Shown: one piece after another, positions 12,601-22,254 of the stretch | How positions within the stretch are numbered: the stretch's first letter is position 1 | How the letters are laid out: each line of letters starts with the position of its first letter | DNA from: Enoplolaimus lenunculus | Taxonomy: Eukaryota > Nematoda > Enoplea > Enoplida > Thoracostomopsidae | Assembly (NCBI GenBank): GCA_030248215.1 | Contig: JASANG010000627.1 | Span: 310,001 to 374,000 of the forward strand | Direction of reading: 5' to 3' | Length of the DNA: 64,000 nucleotides | Program-made: the position numbers and the translations under genes | The notes under the pieces: model-generated | Seen by the model: the letters and a program-made list of their open reading frames with translations, nothing else | Database searches by the model: none | What the model was told of the DNA's origin: nothing

Positions 12601-15489
12601 TCAATCCAAACTATACCAATTGGACTCAGGATAATATTGCCCGGATGGTGTTCCGCCAGTGATCGCCCAGGATTTCGTTGTTTCCAGCCCCATCCAACGC
12701 CGGTCAATAGGGCACATCCGCCTTGAGAGAAAAATTCGTCAAATTCCATCGCATATTCCCAAGCGTCAATCGAATGTGCGCACGCGATTAAAATTGAAAA
12801 TTCTCCTGTCAATTAAAAAAATTAATAAAATTAACATTTAATTGAACCAACCAGAGGTGAATTTAGGATTTGTTTTTATTGTAGTGGATCTAGGATATTT
12901 TTAGAGCAGTGAATGTGCGATTTTTAGACAAAGAATTTCAAAAAATAATCACTTAGCCGACTCAGCGGTAAATCTAAAATTCGAGTAGGATTTCTTCAGA
13001 ATACGAAATTTGAGATAACCCAACGACAGAAGTAGAGTTTTCTCATAGCGGCGGATAAAATATTTTTGAACCAGCAGTACAGGAGTCAAGAGCTTCGGTT
13101 GGAAAAGATGAGCAGTGGCAAATATATGCGGTTTATCCATACTCCACTTTGTGAGACTTGACACACAAAACCCATTTTATGAGAGTTAACACGCCGGTAT
13201 TAGGGAGATACAGTTTTAAGTCAGTACAGGAGTGACCATCTTGGCCCAGCAAACCCAAGTGTCCCGTACGGCGGAACGAACATACCATCATCCATATCAT
13301 CCAAAGATTTCGTCAGCTCCGCTTCGAACCCCCTGGAACGCAACAAATCTACGGTCGCTTGGTTTTCTTCGTAAATTCCAATTTTACGCGGCGGATGTTG
13401 ATCTGCTTGAAACCAACTGATAATATTCTAAAACTTGAAAGCATCCTATTGTCACAAGGAATCAGGGTGCAACCGGAATTACAATTTACCGGAACCGGAA
13501 CCGGAATTTGAAAATTTTACCGGAACCGGAACCGGAAAGTGAAAAATGCATTTCACCAAAAATTTCATTTTAATCTTATTTTTTGCTCTATTATTTGTGA
13601 AATAAGCTTAGTCGAACATAGGTATTTATTTTATTTGTTGTATTTTAGATTTTCGTCGTCGACTGAAGTGAAATCCACCATCAATGGCTTATATTCGGAA
13701 TACAAGTGGCTTTCTAAAGAGATTCTTGAAGATTAGCAAAGTTAAAAAAACGGCCAAATTATAACACCGGAATTTTTAAATCCGGTAAAAATTTACCGGA
13801 ACCGGAACCGGAAGGTGAAAAAATGCCGGAACCGGAACCGGAATTCCGGTTGCACCCTGCAAGGAATTAAATTGAAACATTTTGAAGAGCGGCAACTACG
13901 ATGCAGACGAGAATGGCACTACTTCCTGAGAAAGTTTAAGTTTTGAAATAAAGTGTTCTTTGCAAATTTAAGTATGATTGCAAAATTTATTTCGCTACCT
14001 CTAAAGTCAAGACGCAAGCCCGTAGCCAGAAGAGGGTCACGGGGGGTCAGTTATGCTAGAAAAAATTTTGCCCCCGATAAAAGTTTCAACCGCGTTAATA
14101 AATCATCCGAAACCGAAACATGTTTTCTTAAAAATTTTAGCCCCTCAGAATGTTGAACTGCCTGTCAGTGTCGGGATATCAACACTTCGGGTTTTTTCAA
14201 TTAATATAAACCAATTTTGGTTTGCATTGTTCATAAACTTTAAAATGCACACTTCAGCTATAAAAATCTGAAATGAGAGATTGACAAATATATAATAACA
14301 TATCTAGCGATGTAAACTGTTTAGTAACCAATCTGAAAAAATATATACGGGCCATAATTGTAATGGCCAATGTTACTTTAAGGGGCGTAACTGCAGATTA
14401 AGCGTATTCCGAAGTCTAACCCTAAGCCTAAGCGTTGCAAAAATGAATTCCTAAGCGTAATCCTAAGCCTAAGCAAAAAAATGTAATCTAGAATCTAAAC
14501 CTACTCTTTTATATACGCACCAGAAACCTGGACGCCTCTTGAAGTAACATGGGCAATTGTAATAAAGGCATAGAACTACACAGAGCCATGGGCCAACCCC
14601 TAATCATTTTAAATTCTCAGTATTTTTGTTCGTAGTTGGACTTACATATTTTATGGACATGGTGGACACTTCACCAACGGCATCACAATTCGTCCCCCGA
14701 AAACTTGTTATTGCAAATTTCATCGACTCGACAATTTGTCACCCATCATTATGCTTATGCTTGGCCTTAGGCTTAGGAGTACGATTAGGCTTATACTAAG
14801 ATTTATTTCTAAGCTTTTGGACATTTGAGGGAACTTTATAAGACGACCCAAAGCATCAATTTAAATCCATGAGCCGCCTTATCCCTTGTGCGTAGTAGTT
14901 ATTGCCAGTTAGTGAAGGGCATGAAACAATCGATTTGTCTCAGCTGTGATTTAAAAACGTCACACAGCAGCATTACATTCTAAAGTTTATCACAGGTCCG
15001 TAGCTAACTCAACTTGCTAAGGGGGCTAAATAATTTTTTGAAGGACATGCAATGATTTCAGACTCGTTATAAGTCAGATTAAAACTGTTCTAGGGGAATG
15101 CGAAAAGTTTTTCTAAGGAAGACTGATGCCCCTAATGGCTCTTTCTGAACACAGCTTCTTGATACCAACTGTTGTTAGGTGCTACACACATTTGAAAATA
15201 CGAGACTTTCAAATCGTACCAAAAGCAACTGATTGAAATCGCCACGGTCGTTCGGCAAATTATATCCCGAATGCCCGAACGCTACCACTTTTCCGCGTCC
15301 GGCCCACGCGCCACAAGCCACTGGAACCAACTGCGAACGATGTGAGCCATAAAATAACGGAAATGCGTCACATCCGTAGACGCACAGCGGACCAGGAGTA
15401 CCGGACATGTGAATTTCGGATACGTTTGCTAGAAGACGCTCACGGGCGGCTCCATGATCTTTTCGTTCGGATGAATGTTGACCACCCAT
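3636..15489 (-). CDS. TRPM8 channel-associated factor homologue (TCAF), M60-type peptidase domain, 13 exons
   Basis: Modelled exons (minus strand, in order): 15489-15220, 13427-13286, 12805-12588, 12250-12080, 11245-11045, 10790-10589, 10138-10034, 9486-9263, 8230-8047, 6738-6314, 6125-6000, 4907-4766, 4267-3636. The sum is 3042 bases, 1013 residues, with all phases compatible. Like vertebrate TCAF1/2 (about 920 residues), it has two copies of an N-terminal module (residues 1-267 and 268-511). Each copy contains a GPLCV-Y/F-G and FGHSGY segment, an N-x-x-SWF helix and a GGCA-GWGW-HPGN segment. A beta-rich region follows (about 573-756; WISTGHYACPG, GPHTDTLWD, GGLIYIDVP), then the C-terminal M60 domain. 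That domain keeps HELGH (840-844) and Glu858, the HEXXH-x(8-28)-E zinc signature. Vertebrate TCAFs bind and traffic the TRPM8 channel; TRPM8 itself is not expected in most invertebrates, so the partner is unknown. The exon 4 and exon 8 donors (GTACAT, GTCAGT) were chosen on phase and module alignment. The ATG at 15489 gives the expected N terminus, but an upstream exon cannot be excluded. Confidence 0.9.
5748..5954. mobile_element. Short TIR element, TTTAYACGTGCAA ends
   Basis: The left end reads TTTATACGTGCAA and the right end TTGCACGTGTAAA. The interior is rich in repeated GCAACTTG/TTGCAGC words on both strands. A related right end (CTTGCACGTGTGAA) and interior lie at about 40965-41115. It sits in TCAF intron 11, between exons 12 and 11. 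Confidence 0.6.
8350..8388. repeat. (CCGT)n microsatellite
   Basis: Roughly nine copies of the tetramer CCGT, with one interruption. A palindromic GAGCGAAGCGAAAG..TTCGCGAAGCG motif lies just upstream at 8272-8316. Both lie in TCAF intron 8, between exons 9 and 8. Confidence 0.9.
8505..8655. repeat. AT satellite, TATATA-rich, partly palindromic
   Basis: About 150 bases are almost pure A/T with TATATA, ATATTATATA and ATACATATAT motifs. It lies in TCAF intron 8. Confidence 0.9.
9818..9945 (+). mobile_element. GTAGCCAG-family repeat fragment
   Basis: It begins CCCGTAGCCAGTGGGAGCAA and continues with GAGAAAAAATTTTGC and CCCCCAGAACAGTTTTAGAC. The same order of blocks occurs at 14018-14150, 15000-15140, 20690-20810, 42360-42540 and 63870-64000. 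This is a dispersed non-coding family; no target duplication was identified. Confidence 0.5.
10436..10584. mobile_element. Harbinger-like MITE, TIR GGGTNGCG..TAT, TSD TAA
   Basis: The element is 149 bp, flanked by identical TAA triplets (10433-10435 and 10585-10587). The left end is GGGTGGCGGTATACT and the right end is GCATAGCGCAACCC. Related copies lie at 28841-28984, 42233-42353 and 45438-45554, all GC-rich inside with ACCGTACG/GACGTC words. A 3-bp TWA duplication is typical of PIF/Harbinger elements. It sits immediately beside the donor of TCAF exon 6. Confidence 0.75.
13463..13859. mobile_element. hAT-like MITE with perfect 8-bp target duplication
   Basis: The element starts CAGGGTGCAACCGGAATT and ends AATTCCGGTTGCACCCTG, a perfect 18-bp terminal inverted repeat. 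It is flanked by CAAGGAAT on both sides (13455-13462 and 13860-13867). An 8-bp duplication and CAG..CTG ends are hAT hallmarks. Inside are multiple ACCGGAACCGGAA runs near both ends. A 65-codon open frame inside has no recognisable transposase. It lies in TCAF intron 1. Diverged relatives occur near 18110, 18740-18820, 26135, 32545-32625 and 60120-60200. Confidence 0.9.
14018..14150 (+). mobile_element. GTAGCCAG-family repeat fragment
   Basis: It begins CCCGTAGCCAGAAGAGGGTC and continues with AAAAAATTTTGCCCCCGATA and ATCATCCGAAACC, parallel to 9818-9945. It lies in TCAF intron 1. Confidence 0.5.
14385..14555 (+). mobile_element. GCCTAAGC..ACATGGG family element
   Basis: It contains GGGGCGTAACTG, then imperfect GCCTAA hexamers (CCTAAGCCTAAGC), then AATCTAAACCTACTCTTT, ACCTGGACGCC and AAGTAACATGGG. 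The same series of blocks is found at 32740-32895 and, more diverged, at 48755-48915. Repeated order and length mark it as a dispersed element. Confidence 0.6.
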
Positions 15490-16527
15490 GTTAATATTTA
15501 GCGATGGATCGGTGTCGGGACAGTGGGATTGTTAATACTTTGAGAATGGGATAAGGCTGACAGGAAGGTTAAGGTTAAGGCATTTAGTTAGTTTGGCACT
15601 TAGAATATATGATGGAACATGAAGTTCGAAACTTAACTTAATATATACAAAAGTATAATAATTATAAGTTGTGGTGACAATATTAATAGAAGTGCTAAAA
15701 ACGTTTTGACCCAATAAAGCAGCCGGCGTCAAGGATGTATTAATTACGAAAGAGATTACCGATTAAACTGTCTTTGTGACTTTTCACCAGAATTTTTAAA
15801 AACGGCTTTATTTGGCACAAAACAAACGCCTAACGCCTTTCAAAATTTTTACAGAGTAAAATATCCCTGTTGCCAAAACCCTGGTTTACACTCCAACAAT
15901 GGGGCGTCTTGCACACATCCCGCGCATTTAACGTTAAAGCTTAGGCTTAGACAAACGTTTAGGTTTGGGAAAAGGCTTATGATCGCTGATTTAAGGTTAA
16001 GGCTTACGTTTAGACAAATACCTACGCTTAGGTAACCGCTTAAATAAGCCTTTCCCCATAAGTTGAACCCTGTGGGAGAATCTGAAAGTTTCAAATCCCC
16101 AAATGTAATCACGTCTGCATATCGCGTGGCTCAGGAGGGTTCATCTTCTCCGGAACAATTTTGTCCCCTAATACAAACACCTCAACCATGCTTGTAAGCC
16201 ATCTGGGATAATTGTATGCCATGCAAAAAGGCTCAAGTTAAAACCGAAGTGAAGATTTCGAATATTGTACAAAATATATTTAATACAACCAAGAGTCGAT
16301 GACTCGTTTTAACAACAGTGTGCAACTGATTACATTCTGTGTAGAAAACAATGTACCCAGCGTTCGATCCATTTTTGGCCTACCGCCTTATTTAAGGGGG
16401 TGTTGAAAGTGCGCTGGACCCACGGAAACGGGGGTTTGCCCAAGACGCACCGTGTGGCGGTATCTTTTGTACTACGCGCAATCACGACAGTTGTACATTC
16501 TTGTCCAAGAGTGATCATCCGTTCCCG

Positions 16528-16842
16528 ATAAACCCAAGAGTGGATAATGACAGGAGTGTGCAACTCTTGGGGTCGCATGGTACAAAATGTACCTCCAGGC
16601 ATTCCATTTTTGCCCTATTCCCCGTTATTTAGAGAGGGGTACAACCGGCGCGAACCATGGCACTTCGTGTATGCGGCATCAAATCTGGTCCTCTTATAGG
16701 TTAATTTAGGGGTATTCATATGATAGCGACCCCCGTCTAAACAAGAGGGGTCGGCCAAAACGCAATGCCAGGTGGTACATTTTGTGCCATGCGGGATCCA
16801 AGAGTTGCACACTCTTATCATGATCCATTCTTGATAAAACCA
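16528..16842. mobile_element. GTGCAACTC-family MITE with about 65-bp terminal inverted repeats
   Basis: The left arm contains GAGTGTGCAACTCTTGGGGT, then GCATGGTACAAAATGTACC. The right arm contains the reverse complement (GGTACATTTTGTGCCATGC, then AAGAGTTGCACACTC). The arms stay similar for about 65 bases out to CCAAGAGTGGAT / ATCCATTCTTG. A related, diverged end lies directly to the left at about 16285-16370. Other copies are at 3120-3440, 11405-11530 and 38325-38625. Confidence 0.75.
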
Positions 16843-18634
16843 ATTTCAAACACAAAAGCACTCACAGTGATTATAAACACGCTTTGGTTTACGTCCAAGG
16901 GGAGTGCTTGAATAAAACTTTTTGCAACTGCAGCAATGAAAACTGCGTAAAATATCGGACTCCTAGATGAAAGCAGGTTCAAATTCAAAATTCTGGTCTC
17001 GCTCCCTGTTGGGTGTTTGATTAGTTTCCCTCCACAATAAGTCCCCATATTAGCCCATATTAACCTCGTTACCGTCCTAAAATTGCAGAGTAGTGCGGTA
17101 AAGGCACTTTAAGCTTTCCAATCAGGAAGCTTAGCGCCCCCTGAAACCCCCACAATTCAAGGGACCCTATGCAATATTGGGGCTCCCGCCCCCAAACCCT
17201 TTTCTCACACTAAGCAGGGCATTATTAGAGCAACTAAAAAATTTTCCACGAGTATACACTTTCGATCCTGTTGTCAGCTTCCTCCCTTGAAATTTAAGAG
17301 GTTCAGGGAGTGCCAGCCCCCACATTGGAAAGTAAAGACCCCGGAGAACACTACACTATTAATGTAGAGGGAACCTTGTTGGGAGAATTAAACTAGTACC
17401 CGCTCCTCCCATTCGACCCGCCAGCAGTATATGCCCCCTGAGTCACGAACGAACAGCATAACGTACACTAAAAATACGTGGTAGTCCACAAACTCCGACC
17501 TTGACAACACCATATTGTATTTGATGTTGTTGCTGTTATATTCGAATAAAACTGATAAAACAACTGAATACACAACACTGGATGACGAATCTATCATCTG
17601 TACTAACAAATGAGATGACGTAATTGAAGCAAACGCAGGGGCGTACCGAGAGGAGGGCAGCCAAGGGAGGGGGGGCCGCAGACACCCTATCGGAATCATT
17701 TCGTGAATCATAATTTGCATTAGATACAAAAATTACGCATAGTTTTGGGCTCACTTCGCTCGCGAGGTTGTTAAATTATTCAGTTTTCGAAAAAAATTTT
17801 TTGCTGCGATACTGTTGAAAGGAAAAGATCACAGTCAATTTCCCTAACCTACTCAATTAAAAACTAAAGATAATAAAAATTGTGCAAAGTTACATAGCTG
17901 CGCAAGTGCTTGACTGGGGGGTTCCGGTTGGGTGATTTGGACCCCGCAGGTCATGATTAAAGAAGTGTTTTGAGACTATTGCAGAGGGTTTAATACTAAA
18001 ACGAACAATGTAGTGATATGCAATAGTTTGCATTGCTGTTGTGGTTGTGGTATATAAATGTAGAAACAATACGGTGAATCTGTCTTTTATTAAAGCTTAT
18101 GGGATACTCAGGGTGTAACTGGAGGTTAAAAATACCAAAGCCGGAGCCAGAGGGCAAAAGATTTTGCCGGGGCCGTGGTAAAGCCAGCCGTGAAACGAGA
18201 TTAGGTAGTTGAGATGTCTGATTTGCAAATTTTAGCAAATACTTGTAAAAGACACTGTTAATTCTTTTGGTTTTACATATATCGCACAGTTTTCTTCACA
18301 TTTCAGCAAGACCGGCGTTAGGATAGTCAGGCATTCCGTGGAGATTTCACATTGACTTTGAGCCGAAGCGCTGATATTTAGCACTAAAATACTGTTTGGC
18401 TGGCATCTGCACTGCGAATCGCAAGCTTAAACACTATCGCGCGGCCTCTGTGTGAGAACTTTCTGGATCCGGCACTGTAACAAAAGAGGAACTAAAAATC
18501 TAACTGTTGAAATCTACTAACACATAAAAACGAATAGTAATTTAGCGTATAAAATCAGGCATAACAGCTTAATAAATTTATAGCCAGACTAAAACCCGTT
18601 CAATTGTAATTTATCCCAACAGAAATACGAAATT

Positions 18635-18638
<4 letters not shown>

Positions 18639-18728
<90 letters not shown>

Positions 18729-18738
18729 TATATATATT
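18639..18738. repeat. (TA)n microsatellite
   Basis: About 100 bases of nearly uninterrupted TA, with one TAAA break near the right end. ACCGGAA-type hAT repeat remnants follow directly. Confidence 0.95.
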
Positions 18739-19011
18739 CCGGTTCCCGTAAGTAAATCCGGTATTTTTCACTATCCGGTTCCGTAAAAAATCCGGTATTT
18801 TTTCACCGGAATTCTCCTGTATTTTTGGTATTGAAAATTCTTTCTCATTCCAAAATTTCAGAAAAATTGACATATTATTGTAACTTATTCTTCTAAAATT
18901 GTCTGAGTGTGTATTGGCAAAATTTTCAATTTGTGTCATACTTTTAATGGATCATACATTTCCAGCTACTGCATTTGTTTCAGGATTTTGGCATTCTATG
19001 GTGTGTTGATA

Positions 19012-19387
19012 CAGGGTATATAAGGGCGTAAACAGATAGTAAAAATAACGGAAACGGAAAATGGATATTTATTGAAGTATAAAAGTTACAAGAATGTTTT
19101 GTTTTTCTGCAAACAAAACTGAAGACTGCATATATTCACCGGTTTTTCAAAAATTTCGAAAGAAAAATTGGCGGTTGCATCGAAATTTTTAAGATTTTGA
19201 ATGAATTTCATAATTTATATTCCGTTTCAAACAATTGCAGCACATCTGCAACATATAATTGCCAGATATACGTGATTTATAACTAAATTTTGAACATAAA
19301 AATAACAGAATTTCCGTTTTCTATAACGGAAAGAGAAACAGACACCGATTTTTCCGGAAACGAAAACCGATATTCGGTTATACCCTG
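19012..19387. mobile_element. CGGAAAC-family MITE, near complete
   Basis: It starts CAGGGTATATAAGGGCG and ends CGGTTATACCCTG, giving a short CAGGGTATA/TATACCCTG inverted end. The interior carries repeated ACGGAAACGGAAA blocks. It is similar over about 260 bases to 1010-1268. No clear target duplication is seen. Confidence 0.65.
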
Positions 19388-19924
19388 ATTATATAAACGG
19401 AACAATATATAAAAATTATAAATATGGTACTTATGCTGTGCAAAGTATTAATGAACCAGGGGAACGTAACCAGGATTTCATTTCAACTGGGAATGTAACA
19501 TCACATTAAGTTATTCGCGAGCACACAAGCAAGAGCAGCCAGCGACAAAATTTTGACCTCTAGGATCCCGAGGCTTATTTCAAAGTATGCTATTAAAAGG
19601 AAGACAGTCTTTAGGTTCGTTGAACAAATTAAATCTGCGAAGTTAATAAATAAATAATGGACACGGCAGATGTGTCAATATACACGTTATGTAGAACCAG
19701 AGATTTCAAACATTTTATTGTCATTAAAATATTTTGGATATTGTTTAAAATAGCCCTTGCTTATAGAAAAGTGGGTTTTGTATAATGCAAAATAGATTTA
19801 TTGCATTCACAAATTGCAAATTTTTCTGTGAGATAAAGCTTTTGGTACATTGTGAAGCAGGAATTCCGAATGTCCTGGAGACATGAGGAAAGGTAGTTTT
19901 ACAAAATTGAACATAACCAGCAGA

Positions 19925-20263
19925 CTGGTTAACTGATTTGTTGAGTAAAATTGGTGCAGGCCAGCGGGGACAGAAAATTTGATGATTTCCACTGAGCTAT
20001 AAGTGAATTCTGGATGCTGGTTAACTGATTTGTTGAGTAAAATTGGTGCAGGCCAGCGGGGACAGAAAAATTTGATGATTTCCACTGAGCTATAAGTGAA
20101 TTCTGGATGCTGGTTAACTGATTTGTTGAGTAAAATTCTTGCAGGCCAGCGGGGACAGAAAAATTTGATGATTTCCACTGAGCTATAAGTGAATTCTGGA
20201 TGCTGGTTAACTGATTTGTTGAGTAAAATTCTTGCAGGCCAGCGGGGACAGAAAAATTTGACG
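19925..20263. repeat. Minisatellite, unit 92-93 bp, about 3.7 copies
   Basis: CTGGTTAACTGATTTGTTGA recurs at 19925, 20017, 20110 and 20203. Units are nearly identical, differing mainly at GGTGCAGG versus CTTGCAGG and in the length of one A run. The near identity implies recent expansion. Long open frames across it in several frames follow from the stop-free unit and are not evidence of a gene. Confidence 0.95.
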
Positions 20264-21046
20264 ACCTTGTAGGCGGCGTTTTGTCCGGACGGCGTTTCAA
20301 TTTATTCGGACGCCCTTTTGTCTGTTCGCCAACTGGCCTGTCGATCTTCTGTAAGAGACCCAGCTAAACAAGTACATAACAGCTTGCCTTTTTTCATTTT
20401 CCATGCAAAGCTGCCCTGTTTTCCGTTTTCCAATGAAAATATGAAGCTGTCCCGTTTTGTTGTTTAGCTCGAAACAGAACTATCGCAGATTTCTATTTCC
20501 AAGCATAAATAGTCGACAGGGGTCAGAAACTTAGTGATTGCACGACGACACCTTGCTGGACAGCAGGAAAACGGGACGCCTCTTTTAGAGTAAATATCGG
20601 TTTTCTTGCATTGGGCTCGACTGTGCAAATCTTGACTGCAAAATCAGGCGGTGACTGAAAATGTTCGTTAGGCCGGGCTGTCATGACCAGGTTTGTAGCC
20701 AGCTCAGCATGCCGGAGGGTGTAAAATTGTTTGTTGGAGGGGCATCGTTCAGTGATTTTATATCAATACTTTGTGGGGCTTTTATGCATTTTTCCGCCCC
20801 CACAGGCTAATAAGATAAGTCTAAAGGCATAGGCCTTTAGGCTCTGGCTTTAGTTAAAAAGGCTTTAGCAAACGTTTGGCATTTGGCTTGCCTTTTCCAG
20901 AGCTTATTAAAGTTTAGTTTGAAGAGGAAAGTGAGTTTGTCGGAGTCGTTTGTTTGTGGTTGCTAAAACTCTTGTACCAGGAGCAAAACTTTTCAGGCAA
21001 GGCTCAAAGTAATGCTAGCTCGACGTTGTTAGATTTTACACGTTTA

Positions 21047-21260
21047 CACTGCAAAAAACGGTTAGTCAAATTGACGTTCTCCGATACAGGCTTTTTCGGA
21101 CGACACAAACTGAGTCAAAATTCAAAATTCGACTTCGCCAGAGTTAAACGTGCGACTCCGTGAGTCGAGTTTGACTCTGGTGGATTCGAATTTTGACCAG
21201 TTTGCGTAGTCCGGAAAGCGTATTCCGAAGAGTCAATTTGACTCACTATTTTGTGCAGTG
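21047..21260. mobile_element. Fold-back MITE, CACTGCAAAAAA ends
   Basis: The left end is CACTGCAAAAAACGGTTAGT followed by CAAATTGAC. The right end is GTCAATTTGACTCACTATTT followed by TGTGCAGTG. The inner sequence continues as a near palindrome around GACTCCGTGAGTCGAG. The whole 214 bp could form one hairpin. CACTGC ends suggest a hAT-type MITE. No clean duplication was found at the flanks. Confidence 0.7.
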
Positions 21261-21769
21261 TACGTCCTTCCCTTGCATTTGACTGCTAGAACACATATCC
21301 GCAAAGTCGGTGAACCGAGAGCACTGTTTAGAAAACATCAAACGACAAATTTGTACAAACGTGCTAATAACATTTCCTGGATTTAATTTCTATCGTTGCG
21401 TTGCTTCGCAAATAAATGATATATTTTATTGTTTGAAAAACAGAGTTGAGTTGCAGGAACATAAAAGTCGAATTTTAATGTTTAAGTCAAGTTTTAACAT
21501 ATGGTTTGTCGCTTTCACTTTATTAAAACATCTTTAAACGAGTTTTGGTTTTCCAAATGTTTTGACAAATTTACCAGAGTCCTGCATTAACAGTTAAGAG
21601 CAGTCGTTGTGCAGTTGCTATATTGCAAAGCGACATGGCCAAATTTCAATTTGTATCACGTTCCAGATGGCAAAAAACTGTTGAAAAAACCTTGCAATCT
21701 TGTTATCCGCGCGTTTAAACTTGGGTGACCGTGTGTCGCCATTGCGGTCAGACATCCATACTGCTTTTT

Positions 21770-21928
21770 CTTGTAAAGCAATCTTAATAGAAGAGATTTA
21801 GCTAGTAGCATATTAGTTTTTCGACTGTTGGAAAGTGTAATGTTAAAACTTGTAAAGCAATCTTAATAGAAGAGATTTAGCTAGTAGCATATTAGTTTTT
21901 CCACTGCTGGAAATTGTAATGTTAAAAC
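21770..21928. repeat. Tandem duplication, 79-bp unit, two copies
   Basis: CTTGTAAAGCAATCTTAATA begins at 21770 and again at 21849. The two units differ at only a few positions. It lies about 330 bases upstream of the TBC1D22 start codon. Confidence 0.95.
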
Positions 21929-22254
21929 TATCAATTTTCCACATCTGCCCACAGGTCCACTGAATTTAAAAGCCTTGAAACACTTTTTCAAAGGTTATCG
22001 TATAACAGCCAACGTAGGTGCTTGCGTTAGATTGTTTCTGTTTTTCATTCTACGTTTGTCAGATACAATATTAAGCAAATTCGTAAAAAATTTAGTTGTT
22101 ATCATAGTCAATTTTGAAAACGCGAGTAGGTGATGACAAAGTAATGTTCGGTGGCTCACTGTCGTACGCATAAACTATAAACTACTTCAGTAAATTCGCA
22201 TTCTGTTTACCTATCCATAATGCGAATTCTGTGCTGAAGTTTATAACATCGCCA

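Larger units (their letters stand above)
15490..22254. other. Intergenic, repeat-rich, between divergent TCAF and TBC1D22 starts
   Basis: The two flanking genes point away from each other, so both promoters should lie here. No core promoter could be assigned with confidence. Contents include GCCTAA-like runs (15945-16050), GTGCAACTC elements (16285-16842), GC-rich repeat DNA (17090-17390 and 17640-17760), a (TA)n tract, the CGGAAAC element, a 93-bp minisatellite, a fold-back element (21047-21260) and a 79-bp duplication. Confidence 0.7.

Noticed and set aside
3636-15489. Two separate tandem TCAF genes instead of one
   Set aside because: The doubled GPLCV/FGHSGY/GWGW segments match the two internal modules known in human TCAF1/2. 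Only one peptidase part and one start region exist, and phases join throughout.
18589-18939. 116-codon minus-strand open frame with Tyr-Ile repeats
   Set aside because: Translation of the (TA)n microsatellite.
19807-20300. Two overlapping 123-codon minus-strand open frames with 31-residue repeats
   Set aside because: They arise from the 93-bp minisatellite, whose unit lacks stops in more than one frame. There are no splice sites or start context, and one unit of 92 bp breaks the frame.
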